Source: Venturia oleaginea
Lineage: Eukaryota; Ascomycota; Dothideomycetes; Venturiales; Venturiaceae
Direction of reading: 5' to 3'
Assembly: GCA_013176395.1 (NCBI GenBank)
Contig: JABMLP010000036.1
Span: 150,387-214,386, forward strand
Length of the DNA: 64,000 bases
The position numbers were made by a program, and so were the translations under genes. A model generated the notes under the pieces. The model was not told the origin of the DNA. It saw nothing but the letters and a program-made list of their open reading frames with translations, and ran no database searches. Positions 44,346-55,964 of this stretch are shown here, one piece after another; position 1 is the stretch's first letter, and each line of letters begins with the position of its first letter.

Positions 44346-44843
44346 AATACCTCGTTTAATATCGTTTATTGGGTTTTACCGCTGCTCTGGTAGCACACCG
44401 CTTCACGCTCCAAATGCTTTCTTACTGTCTCTGGCACCCCAATGTACAAAGCTTAGCGCGTCTCCGTAGTCCTTGGGAGCTCCTAGAATGGCGGCCTTCG
44501 GCCGTTCATTGTCACGGCTAGTAGTAACTAACGAAAGGCGTGAGCAGCAATCAGGTATGGACTAAATGTGATAGTGAACTACAGGTAGCTATGTAAATGG
44601 GGGCTGGGGGCAAGGCCTACTTATAGATCTTGCTGTGGTTCGTGTACTATGGCGCCTTGTTAGGTACTTGGACACTGGTTATTCCAGTAGCCTAGCAAGC
44701 CGTCACATTCATGCGCTAGACGCAAATCAATACTAATACTACTCAGAATATTCTTCTCGTGGTGCCACCTGGAAGGATAACTGGCATCCGGATTATCTTC
44801 GTTATCTTCTCCCGAGTTAACATTACCTCTTGGTTCGAAATCT
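44346..44843. other. Intergenic, no gene seen
   Basis: No supported ORF. A small palindrome (GCGGCCTTCGGCCG) lies near 44495. Confidence 0.4.
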
Positions 44844-45334
44844 TTGAGAACCCCTACCATGGAGATCAGAGGATGGCTACATAGCCGACCGGAACCGAAC
44901 ACTGAAACATCGCAGGCGATAGTCACACCAACTGGGTCAGCCAACGCAATCGGAGCTGAATTTGCGGGCACCGCTGTCACTTCTTCTGGATTCGAGGGAA
45001 CCATCTCAAGCGCCAATGCCCAGGCCCAGAAGCTTGTCAAGGACAACATCGAGCTGGAATGGAACGAATGATACTATCGGGATTACTTTCAGCTTCAGAA
45101 CATCCCTAAAGAAGCCAACTTCACCGTTGTGGCTGGAGCGAACCACTTGAGCAGGTCCATTGCTGGTGGGAACGACGAGAGTGGTGCTATCTCCAAGATC
45201 ACGTCGAAGTTGACGAATGTCACTTATAATACGGAAACCAAGAAGTGGGAGGTGACTTCTTTCGATAAAATGTTCATCAGCTACGCTGCTGCGTCAAAAA
45301 GCTTGACGCATTTGATTAGGCACAGGTATGGATG
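44844..45334 (+). pseudogene. Unidentified protein fragment with an internal TGA
   Basis: One frame reads through TGSANAIGAEFAGTAVTSSG and KLVKDNIELEWNE, then TGA at 45069-45071, then YYRDYFQLQNIPKEANFTVV, AGANHLSRSIAGG and WEVTSFDKMFISYAAASKS to a stop at 45332. The composition on both sides is protein-like and the frame is unbroken apart from the TGA, which is most simply a changed TGG. I do not recognise the family. The true start and end are not visible, so it is probably a piece of a larger gene. Confidence 0.5.
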
Positions 45335-46941
45335 ATGATTGGTGATGGTAATGTTGGAGTGCACAATAATGATAATGATTCTGACCTGGTTCTTGCTGTT
45401 TTCCCCAAGAGACCGCAGCAAAGAGACAAGCAGCACCTTCTCGGACGTTCTTTCCCTCTTGAAACAAGTTGTCATGGTGGTACCAGTATTTGGTTTAAGA
45501 CCTATTCTCTCACTTATCTCTTGAAACAGAATCTCCCAATTCAAGAATGATACGGATAAACTGTTAGCAAACTTTCGTATCAGGTTGTAAGAGATTCATC
45601 AAATTAACCTCGAGTTAGGCATCAGAAACTTTGTTCGGAGTGTTTCTGGAAGGGTTTTGCGGTCGATACTAGCAGGCTGAGCCCGTTAAGCCAAGGAAAA
45701 AGGGTAAGCAAATGACTACTATCATAGTTGGTAGGCACAGATCTTGCCAATCCAAATTGTATTCATGCTAACTTTCTTATAGAGGAGAAACAAGAGGTGG
45801 ACGTCAATGACCTACCATGGCGTGAAGGAGTTTCGGAAAAGTAGACATTCACCAAGGCCTTTCAGGCTGGAAAGATGGTGGGATATATGGTGAGAAAGCG
45901 GGCTGTGGACTAGGAGGAGTGGAAGGAGAATCAAGAAGACCTAGAGCTTGGAGTAGGAGGATGTCGACGTGTCATTGTTGCAGAGACTATGGGTTATGGA
46001 ATGAAAGCATGATTTTATTGTCGGACAAGTTGATCATGTCTACTAGGAGTGCTAATAGGTAGTTGAATTGGTGAAACAAGGCAGAGAAGGGAATTGATTC
46101 GATGGTGCGTTCGCAAGGCTATGATGATGCAATTCCATAACTCGTGCATAGCTTTGTGCAAACCAAAGTCGCGCTAACCGATACGCGTCAGCCTCTAAAA
46201 ACCATCCTCCTGCTTCATCACCTTCCATCCGTCTTTCATTGCTGGTAACCAGTTGTCTCTGTCTTGATATAGCTCTAATTGGACACGAATGATCATGGAT
46301 GACTGCGGCCTATTACACAGGATTCTGCAAGCCTCCATTCCGGACGAGAATCCATCTCACGCTTTCCAATACCAGTACCATTTATTTCTTGTTTCTTTGA
46401 GCAGAAGAGGCTGATAAATGGCTATCTTTAGATGCTAGAACTTTCGAGAAAGAGAACGATTTGCTAGCTATGCACACGTTGTTTTTGACGGCCACAGGAT
46501 CAAGTGAGAAGCTATCTTTTTATGATATGGTGTGGATTTTAGAGCGCGGCTATAATCAAATATTTCACCGTCTCTATAAGGTTGATCAGAGGGAGAGGCA
46601 GAGAGACCATGGGATGTTTGATTGTAGCCGTGCTCTAAAGTTTGCACGATTGCCATGAGAACACGTTTACTGGTAGTAATCACTTCGCCACATGTGCAGT
46701 GTTATCCAATATCCCAGTTGGCCACATGACCTTTTCTTTTTCTCCAGTCTATGATAGAAAGCTCACACTATTGCTATGCTGCTTCCCAATCTCACAAGGG
46801 CACTCGAAACACAGTCTACTTCATCATGCCTTCTTAAAAAAATATTGGAGGTCTCTTACTTTACTGAAAATTCGATGCTCTCTGTCACCACTCCCGGAAT
46901 TCATTCCCATTTTTCAAGACTATGGACGCTTCCCGGATCTA
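45335..46941. other. Gene-poor stretch
   Basis: No supported gene. It contains one imperfect foldback (46536-46641) listed separately. The rest shows neither coding signal nor repeats found elsewhere in the window. Confidence 0.45.
46536..46641. repeat. Imperfect inverted repeat (foldback)
   Basis: TTTAGAGCGCGGCTATAATC near 46537 pairs with GATTGTAGCCGTGCTCTAAA near 46621 with two mismatches. Pairing continues partly inward (CAAATATTTCACCGTCTCT against AGAGACCATGGGATGTTTG). It may be a very small MITE relic. No target duplication was found. Confidence 0.6.
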
Positions 46942-48545
46942 GGAAAAACAGCACACACAGCGAGAATTCAATTTTTGGAATTTACAGAAGTATCATCTAA
47001 GGATCATCAAAACACCTCTGCCAGTGGCCGCTCCGGCCTCTAGAGGCCATCGCGCGTCCCTCAGCGTCGATGAGATATCTCTAGAGTCGCCGTCGCGGCC
47101 ACGGCAGAGCAAGCAGACGAATACATGAGCAAGCTACACGAACGATGCGTCCACCAAAGACAACAGCAACCATCTAGTCACTATCTCCTGGCTAGTCCAT
47201 CACCCCAAATGACACTGCAACGCTCCGAGTCGACGAGTCACTGCTAGAACGGCAATACCTTCAACACAACTCAAACACCAGACGCCCGGTGCGCAACAAT
47301 CGGCACCACACACCACTGCAACGACTAGACAACCTCTCCCAACGTCTTGGCAAACCGTCCTGCTACAAGCTGTTGCCCAGAGCCTTGAGCCTCTCCCCAA
47401 ACTGTTGCCTCCCAGTTATGGCATTGGCAAGAGTAGGTGCGCGACACAGTAAGTAGTAAGGACGCATAGAAGAAGCCTATTGGCGGCAAATCCCCTCCCT
47501 GTAAGCTAGCAGACGTAGCCTTGAGCCTCTCCCCAGACTGTTGCGTCCCAGTTATGGCATTGGCAAGAGTAGGTGCGCGATATAGCAAGCAGGGAGAGCG
47601 ACTAGCAGCAGATAGGCTCCGACTATAAGACGACAGGTCTACAACACAATCGGTGCGACACGATACGGCAGCTGCTAGAGAACCTCATCTACTATCGTCT
47701 CCGCAAACCGTCCTGCTGCAAGCTGATGTCCAGAGCCTTGAGCCTCTCCCCAAACTGTCGCGTCCCAGTTATGGCATTGGCAAGAGTAGGTGCGCAACAC
47801 AGTAAGCAGTAAGGACGTATAGAAGGAGCTTATTGGCGGCAAATCCCCTCCCTACAAGCCAGCAGACGTAGCCTTGAGCCTCTCCCCAAACTGTTGCGTC
47901 CCAGTTATGGCATTGGCAAGAGTAGGAGCGCGATATAGCAAGTAGGGAGAGCGACTAGCAGCAGATAGGCTCCGACTATAAGACGGCAGGTCTATAGCAC
48001 GATCGGCGCCATACAATACGGCAGCTACCAGACAGCCTCGTCCACGGGCATACCCGGAGTATCACACCCAAGCAGCGAAATCACGACTACGATGGTTACT
48101 ATTGTCTCCAGCATCACACAACCAAGTACACCGCCGCATAGGAATCTGGTGCAAGGCAACTTTCACAAGCAGAAACATACTTAGGGAACCCATTGGCCTT
48201 GAGGGATAAGGCGAAACAGATAGACAAAGCTGAGCATTAGAGGGAGACTGTAGGTAGAAGGATAGCGAAACACGAGGCATTGCCTCTTGAGTCTACATAG
48301 CACAGATATACTAGCAGAATAACCAGTATCTACAAGAGCCAGCGGGCATTTGGAGATACTGGTTAAGGGAAAAGAGGGAGGACGGAGGGGACAACTGGTC
48401 TTGTTTCAGTGAACGGGGCGAAGTGGGGCGCGGTGGATTATATAATCTATCACGTGTCGGCTGTCTGATGAAGTCCTCCTAACCGGACATAGCTGCCTGA
48501 TTAAGCGGCTGCAACCGAGTAGGATAAAATCAATCAATCAATCAA
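46942..48545 (+). mobile_element. 1.6-kb repeat with (CAAT)n tail, copy 2
   Basis: Aligns base for base with 8424-10022 with only scattered differences. It carries the same four internal motif copies (starting 47381, 47517, 47733, 47870) and the CAAT tail. It is flanked by the 14-bp direct repeat GCTTCCCGGATCTA (46928-46941 and 48546-48559). This fixes the element ends independently of copy 1 and gives 1,604 bp. Confidence 0.88.
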
Positions 48546-48559
48546 GCTTCCCGGATCTA

Positions 48560-48969
48560 ATGAAATCAACGTACCATCCAGACGTATCTATTACAATTGC
48601 TTAGATCATGCGGGATACACGAAAGCCAAGTCTGGTGTCATTTTTTGGGCAAACTGAAGGCGGGAAATCTACAAAGCTAAATCAGCTGGTGTTCGCGTGC
48701 TAGTGCTAGATGGTGAAGGTGGACCTCTTAGTTAGATGGAATCTACTTGACCAGTTATTATAGACAGTAATAGCAAGCACTAGAAATTCTGCGTCGTATA
48801 ACGCGTAGATTCCTTCGAAGTCGCGTTGGTGGTGGAGCGATACACAAAGGGCGATCAACCAAGGCGAACACATCACAGCAGCCCCAGAACGACAACACGC
48901 ACGACAGGCACCCAACCTAACTAATCAAACTCAAGATACTCGGTATTGCCTTGAGAATAAGAGATCCAG
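48560..48969. other. Flank of the repeat and probable 5' UTR of the LINE
   Basis: No ORF. The LINE 5' end should lie here, but I found no target duplication that would fix it. Confidence 0.4.
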
Positions 48970-50318
48970 ATGTCTCTAATAGAAGGACCAACTACGCCGT
49001 TGCAGGAAAGAAGTGCGCCAACTACGCCCCCTCCGATGGCAAAGCCAACCGGCCCAACGCTACGACAGTCAACTATAGCAAGCAAAGGCAGAACAGCAGC
49101 GATAATGGACGGCTCCCTGAACCAGCAGAAGCGTACTGAGGTAGCCAAAGCACCGAGGGCTAAATCACAGCGTGCAGCGCAAATACCTGAAGACAACGGC
49201 GAGATACCGGTCAGAGAGATACTCCAAATTCTGGTACAGCTTCAAGGCGACGCAACAAGTAACAGAAAGGTTATCGAAGACCTGCGAAACACTCTCCAAC
49301 AACGTGACGTAACATTCCAGAATGAGATGAAGGAGATGAAAGAGAACTCCTTCAGGAAACTAAGCAGCTCCGGGAGCAACTTGCCCAGGAAACCCAGCAG
49401 CTAAGAAAGGATATTTGTTTGATACAAGCTCAGCTATCGCGGGCAAACCCACTAATCAGCTCACCAGCACAGTCGTACGTGTCTGTAGCTAGGACTAACT
49501 CACTTACTCTACCTGCTTCTATCAGTCAGCAAGCAAGTAATACAAACACCTCATCGATCAGCAGACCCGGCCTAACTCTCAACTTCGCACGCGCTCACAC
49601 ACACATTGACCTCACAAACCCTATCGAGATAAAAGAGAGAGTAAAGGATGCCATTGCGGCAGGGCAAGCTACAAAGGACATACATGTTGCAGGAATCGAG
49701 AAAATTGGCAGAGAAACAAAACTGGTCCGAGTTGTCCTCAAGTTAGAGGAGGACGAGCAGGTAATACGGCAGAACCAGGAGCAATGGCTCAAATTCTTTT
49801 CTGGCGCGTCTGTTCAAGGCGAGAAGTGGTACCCCGTTAAGGTCGATCGCGTGGACAAAATGGCTATACTGAACGAAGATCGAATCACGCTGAAAAGCAG
49901 TCTGAAAGCGGATATGTCCGAGGAGAACAACGTCACCATTACAAAGATCTCTATGCTCAGCAAACCTGACCCATACAAGAACTATTGCTCCATCCTGGTA
50001 TACCTCAGCTCTAAGATAGAAGCTGACAGAGCGCTGAAACAGCTCGAGATTGGAGGAGAGTTGGCCCGGGTCAGCCCGTATGAGTATCGACCAAGACCGA
50101 GACGATGCTACCGATGCCAACAGTTTGGACACATGAGCACACGGTGCAACAATGAGCTGACGTGTGCTAACTGCGCGTGTATTGGGCACGAAGCGTAGGA
50201 CTGTGTAGAGCAGCATCTCAAATGCCGCAACTGTGGAGACGCCCATCGAGCAACGGACACAGGATGCCCTGAGTACAAGAAAGCGATGGAACAGACCCGA
50301 GCGCGCCATCTACGTTAG
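48970..50318 (+). pseudogene. LINE ORF1, Gag-like protein with CCHC knuckles
   Basis: Starts at ATG 48970 with a Pro/Thr-rich and basic segment, then a likely coiled coil (REILQILVQLQGD, NRKVIEDLRNTLQQRD). The frame changes near 49400 to the one that carries RVKDAIAAGQATKDIHVAGI, KWYPVKVDRVDKM and, at the end, zinc knuckles CYRCQQFGHMSTRC, CANCACIGHEA.DC and CRNCGDAHRATDTGC. An in-frame TAG (50196-50198) sits inside the second knuckle, and the reading stops at 50316-50318. It would bind the LINE RNA. It is not functional as written. Confidence 0.82.
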
Positions 50319-53300
50319 ATACAACCCGAGCGACAACAAGAGGACATTTCAACGTAATTTCATATAACACAGGGAAGAGGAGAGAGACGCTACCTAGCCT
50401 ACTTAACGACGAATCTATCAGAGATTTCGACGCGCTGCTAATACAAGAACCACACTGCTTCAAAAGACAGACAGGGCAGGTAATGGCGGCACCAGCAACA
50501 AACAACAAATTTATTCAGATTTTCCCAACGTGCTCTAGAGACGACACATGGCCTATCCGATCGAAGATCTGGGCCCGGAAAACGCTCGACTACAAACAGA
50601 TCCCGATTGCGTCTCCCGACATCACAGCAATCCTTATCAAAACTCAAGGCAAAGTCATCTTTACAGCTTCAGTGTACGTGCCAGCAGGAGAAGCACACCG
50701 AGAGCGGGACAAGACCGCAGTGACAGAACGGCTTCAGTTACTAGAAGATGCAATCAAAGATACAGCTCAAGAGCTTGGACACGAGCCAGAACTTCTCATC
50801 ACCGGAGATTTCAACCGACACGACCAGCTCTGGGGAGGCGAGCAAGTAGCAGAAACAAGGCAACAGGATGAAGCAGACGCCATCGTTGAGTATATGGCGG
50901 TATATCAACTCTCTAATCTTGTCCCCAGGGGAGAGGCCACATTCTACGGAACGCAAGTAAGCAGTACCATCGACCTCTTCCTCACCTCACCGGCTCTCAC
51001 CGACATCTTGGTACGGTGTGGATTCCACGTCAACGAACACGGATCGGACCACCGGCCCATCAGTGCGACATTAGCTATGACGTGCGTGGAGGAGACCACA
51101 ACACCCAGACGACTTTACAAAAATGCAGATTGGGAGCGCATCCGCCAGGAGGTAGAACACGCAAAGCAGCGGCAAGCAGTTGCCCCACCTGAAGAGAATG
51201 CAGAGGAAAACGTGGACGATATGCTGCAACGATTGATGGAAGTGGTAGTCCCTGTTATCGAGCAATACGTTCCTCTTGCAAAACCGTCGCCGTACCAAAA
51301 ACCATGGTGAACACCATATCTGACCAACCTTCGCAAGGAATACACACACGTCAGAAGACAGCTATGCAGAGAAGTTAAGGCGAGCCGGTGGACGACCGAA
51401 ACGAACGCTCTCACACACCAAACACTGCAGCGGCTCCGAACGGAAGCCAGAGAAGCTCAAAGCACGTACCATCGAGCAATCCGATCGGAAAGAAACACTC
51501 ACTGGAAGGAATTCCTAGACGACGCTGAAAATGTATGGAAGGCCGCTAAGTATCTTGATCCAGAGAGTACCCCCTCTTTTGCAAAGATTACAGAACTAGT
51601 GAGGCCAAACTCTGACGACACGACCGAAAGTAAAGAAGAGATTGGATCTATCCTGCTGCAAGCCTTCTTTTCCCCGGCGGCTGAGGTGATCGAGCCAGAA
51701 CCAGCAGCAGAGCAGTGAGCAACACAACTCCCATCACTAGCACTAACAAAATACGAAATCGAAGAAGCGATCATGGGCATGAAAGCACACAAAGCACCAG
51801 GCCTAGACGGTCTACCCGCGGTTGTATGGAGACAGCTCTGGCCAGTCCTCCAAGACGAGATAACGAGATTGTTTCAAGCGTGTATGACACAAGGCATCCT
51901 CCCAGCGCAGTGGAAATGCGCGCGAATCCTACCACTTCGAAAGCCAGCAAAAGACGACTATACACAGCCAAACACGTATCGACCAATCTCGTTGCTAGCA
52001 ACCCTAGGGAAAGCACTGGAGGCTGTGGTCGCTACCCGCATCTCCTACCTAGCTGAAGAACACGGCCTCCTACCAGAGAATCATTTTGGAGCTCGGAAGC
52101 AACGTAGCACAGAACAGGCACTGCTGCTCCTCACCGACCGCATCAAACAGGCGCGAAGAAGGTGCCGAGTCCTTAGCCTGCTCAGTTTTGACGTCAAAGG
52201 AGCGTACAACGGGGTCAACAAAGAAGTACTCTTGGCCAGATTACAAAGACGACGTATTCGAGAGGAGCTTGTTCGTTGGATTGAGAACTTCTGCTCAGGC
52301 AGGAGAGCAAGCATTACAGTGAACGGGCAGAGCAGCGAGGAAGTAGATTTGCATTCCCCAGGGCTGCCTCAAGGCTCACCTCTATCCCCAATACTCTACC
52401 TCTTCTTCAACGCTGACCTGGTAGAGAGAAAGATCAGCCGGCAATAAGGCGCAATTGCGTACGTGGATGACTACTCTGTTTGGGTCACCGGGCCAAATGC
52501 TGAGGAAAATACTCGGGTGCTTCAAGAGACAGTGATACCAAAAGCGGAGCAGTGGGAACGTCGTAGTGGAGCTACATTTGAGCCCAAAAAGACAGCCTTC
52601 ATCCACTTCACACCAAGCGCAGAAAGACTGTCAACGACGCCAATTCAAATTGGAGGCTGCTCGGTGGTGCCAGGCTCCTCCGTCAAGCTTCTAGGCATTA
52701 TTCTCGACCGAAAATTGAAGTGCCACCTACAGGCTGCCAGAGCAGCTACAAAGGGACACGATGCGGCGATCCGGCTGAAGAGACTGAGTGGTCTTCGTAC
52801 GAAGCAGGCACGGCAGCTGTTTGAAGCGACAGTGGCGTCAGTTGTCGACTACGCATCATCAGTCTGGGCAACAGCGTTGAACGCCAAAGATACACGCTTG
52901 CTTGAACGACACCAAAGATGGGGGGCACAAGCCATTGTTGGATGTTTCCGAACTACAGCGCTAGATATTGCGCAGTCGGAGGCATCGATCGGGACCTTCC
53001 AGCAACGACAGACAGGGAAATGGATAGGCTTGTGAGTTAAGCTAAACACACTACCTAAGCGCCACCCATTGAGATCCAGTATAAAAGCAGTACATCAATC
53101 ATTCAAGCTTCGCTCGTCACTTGGCCTGTTGGCAGACAGGTTTGCAGGAATTAATATGTCCCAGATTGAGACAGTCACACCATTTGCAAAAGCACCGTGG
53201 ATCGAGGGGCCCAGCATGATTATCGAAGAACGCGACGAAGCTGTAAAACCTACCACAACATAAGACAGAGACGAAATCCACTGCTACACCGACGGCTCAG

Positions 53301-54211
53301 GTAGAAATGGCTTGCTAGGGACAGGTATGGTGTACATTCTACCAGACGAAAACAGGACTATACTCGAGCAGTACGCAACAACGGGATTGGCAGCAAACGG
53401 CAATGTATACGCGACAGAGCTGAAAGCAATCAGTACTGCTCTGAGCCAGCTGGCAGTATGGACAATGATCCCGGCAGAAGGAAAACTCACCATCTTCTCG
53501 GACAATCAGAGTGCGCTGAAGAGTATCCGCAAGCCGAGACTGCAGTCAGGCCAGCATATCATCAAGGATATCTTGTCAGCTACGCAGCAATTACATCAAA
53601 AGGGTATTGCCGTGGTTCTTCGATGGATCCCGGCACACTCTGGCATCAAGGGCAACGAAGCGGCAGACAACATGGCCAAAAGAAGTACCAAAGCAGGGAG
53701 CGCAGTCCCGTCAGAGATACGACTATGCTCAGCACTGATTAGGCAAGCAAAAAAGAGCTGTCAGCCAAGCAATAAACCACTGCGAGGAGGGAGATTCACC
53801 AAATCTATCGATGCTGCTATCCCTGGAAAACACACGCGCACCATCTATAACCAGCTATCCAAAACAGAGGCCCAAACCCTAGCTCAATTACGGACGTCAC
53901 ATTGCCGACTGAACAAGTACCTGAACCGAATCGGAGCGGTGGAGTCGCCATTGTGCGAAGAATGCGGAGTCGTGGAAAGCGTGCAGCATTTCCTATTCGA
54001 TTGCAAACGATGGAGCGAGCAACGACGGCTCTTAAGAGAAGCGACCGAACCAAGGAGCGACGTCTCCTATTTAGTAGGAGGCCGCTCAACACTTACAAAC
54101 AGAAGAGGAGAGATGATTGATGGTCCAAAATGGACGCCAGATGTAGCAGCGGTGCGGGCGACAATTGCGCTCGTAGACGCTACAAAACGATTCAGCCGAG
54201 AGACGGAATAG
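50318..54211 (+). pseudogene. LINE ORF2: endonuclease, reverse transcriptase, RNase H
   Basis: All domains are in one frame. Endonuclease: LLIQEPHCF, LLITGDFNRHD, GSDHRPISA. Reverse transcriptase: PGLDGLPAVVW, YRPISLLATLGKALEAV, FDVKGAYNGV, LPQGSPLSPIL, and YVDD in IAYVDDYSVW. RNase H: CYTDGSGRNG, ATELKAIST, FSDNQSALKS, WIPAHSGIKGNEAAD. Then a Cys/His end (CEECGVVESVQHFLFDC). Stops: TGA 51308, TGA 51716, TAA 52445 (just before YVDD), TGA 53033 and TAA 53261. All catalytic motifs survive, so the damage is by point nonsense changes, not by indels. The start is not clear; the frame is open from just after ORF1. Confidence 0.9.
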
Positions 54212-55478
54212 TCTCTAACGAAACCAACTCCGAGCATGTGGACTCACTCATTAAGATAGTACCCATGCAAGCAGCAATCCTAGATCCGACACCCCCTTTT
54301 ACTAACCGCCAATCTCTGATCCTATCAGTCTATTGGTAGACGGTAAGTTGCGCCTTTCGTTTTTGTTGTTGTTTCCGGAGTTTTGGTCAATTTGAAAACA
54401 GAGTATGTTGGAAAGATACGTTATAAAATTTAAGGTTTGGGCTTGGAATGAAGGGAGGGTTGACAGTGGGATATAATGTATAATAGAGAGTCGGTAGTGT
54501 TCCCCCTGCCATACTGGCCCGACGGGTGTATTGAATTCATCCATCCATCCATGGTGGAGGTATACGTGGAATTGTCGAATTGGAGATTCTTCCCGCCATT
54601 CAAGTCGCAATGGGTGTTCAGATATCTATTCAATATGTAAGACGCAAGCGGACATGAAGTCAGAATGCGGCCTGCAGCTATATGTACTTCATCGCAGTTA
54701 GGACATGTCAACACAGTCGGCTTGGCAAAGGGAAGTGGATGCTGCCAATACACACGGTGCGTATTCTGGCTGCTACCCTTCAAAAGCTCGGGCTCCACGA
54801 GTGCAAATCCTCCGCTTCTCACCGCCATCTTCTTATTGGATCCGCGCAACTCACGCTGCTTCCTCATTGGCTTACTCCATTCGCTTATTATATTGATAAA
54901 GCTTACTTTGTCCTCTTGTTGAATTTGCTCCACACGCTGGCACAACTAGCCACCGTCTCTTTCGCTGATCTCAAAACAGCAGGGATGGCTTGGGGCATTA
55001 GTGAATACAGAATCATCGCCGACTCAGCCGTGTATCATATGCATCCTTTCTTCATGCATCATTCGCCCAGCCCGTATACTTCCGGATTCTTGTTCGCATT
55101 CCCAAATCACCTCCGCAGAGATGCACGATGCCTCCCTGCTGTTTACCAGAGTAGGCAAGATCCTTTCTGGGTGAAGCCTCCGCCATGCTGAGCATACAAT
55201 ATCAATTTGCTTCTTCCTTACTACGATGTAGACTGTTGTCCTTGTAATCTATGCGCCATTCCGCGATGGTACAAGATGAATCTGATTTCCTAATCTTCCC
55301 CGGCTGCTCACCGCAGTCTGTGTTACCTTGTCTCACTAGCGCGTTTCCTGTCCACCTCCATTGGGCCCGAATCGGTTTGCCAACGAACTCACCGCATGGA
55401 ATCTTGCTTCCAGCCACATATCCAGGTTTTTTCTTTTGCAATTGAAAAGAAACGTTTGTACTTCTCACAAGCAACATC
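54212..55478. other. Stretch without a supported gene
   Basis: The 3' UTR of the LINE should end in the first part. A minus-strand frame at 54430-54945 (171 codons, with VLTCPNCDEVHIAAGRI in the middle) has some protein-like character, but no known family and no other support. I do not call it. Confidence 0.4.
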
Positions 55479-55964
55479 ATGATCAACAATAACGACGTGA
55501 GCTTTCTAGATCCTTTGGACGCCGCTATGTCGCACTCTTATTTCGAATCCATCACTCCCTCCACAAGAGAGTCGTTCACATCCTCTAGAGAAAGCTTCAG
55601 CTCGAACCGAAGCCTGCTTGATAACGCACAACTTCGAAGGACGACTACATCACACACATCAAATAGGTCTCCTCACAAACGGTCAACATCGACGATAACG
55701 ACAATAACGGAAAACTCCAAAGATAGCGCGATTTTGAGTCAAGGCAAGAGGAAGAAGGTGAAGACTTTCTTGAAGCGTATTGGAACTGGCATGCTGAAAT
55801 CTTTGGCGTATTTCTTCCGATTCTGCCGTACGGGTCTATTTTTAATTGATTATAGACACCCCGGCGGCACTGGCATCGACTACGATTCTACGAGGAACAT
55901 GGATAGGAGATCGAATGACCAGGTAATGGGGGATGTTTATGGTGTTCAATTGCTAGCATGGTGA
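55479..55964 (+). CDS. Small Ser-rich hypothetical protein
   Basis: 161 codons from ATG 55479. Very Ser/Thr/Arg-rich first half (TRESFTSSRESFSSNRSLL), then a basic helix (GKRKKVKTFLKRIGTGMLKS) and an aromatic stretch (LAYFFRFCRTGLFLID) that may touch a membrane. No known family and no signal peptide. It stands alone in gene-poor DNA, so it may be chance, but the composition is not that of random sequence. Confidence 0.35.
   Translation: MINNNDVSFLDPLDAAMSHSYFESITPSTRESFTSSRESFSSNRSLLDNAQLRRTTTSHTSNRSPHKRSTSTITTITENSKDSAILSQGKRKKVKTFLKRIGTGMLKSLAYFFRFCRTGLFLIDYRHPGGTGIDYDSTRNMDRRSNDQVMGDVYGVQLLAW

Larger units (their letters stand above)
48970..54211 (+). mobile_element. Tad1-type LINE (non-LTR retrotransposon), decayed
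   Basis: Two genes in LINE order: a Gag-like ORF1 with zinc knuckles, then ORF2 with AP-type endonuclease, reverse transcriptase and RNase H. That domain set in a filamentous ascomycete points to the Tad1 clade. Coordinates cover the coding part; the real ends are not resolved. ORF2 keeps one frame over 3.9 kb with five nonsense codons. Confidence 0.88.

Noticed and set aside
44660..45049. Minus-strand ORF of 129 codons
   Set aside because: Opposite to the better-looking plus-strand fragment 44844-45334; no motif.
21317..45071. TGA read as Trp (code reassignment or recoding)
   Set aside because: TGA and TAG both occur at broken sites, and intact genes end with TGA (for example 14917), so ordinary nonsense mutation is simpler.
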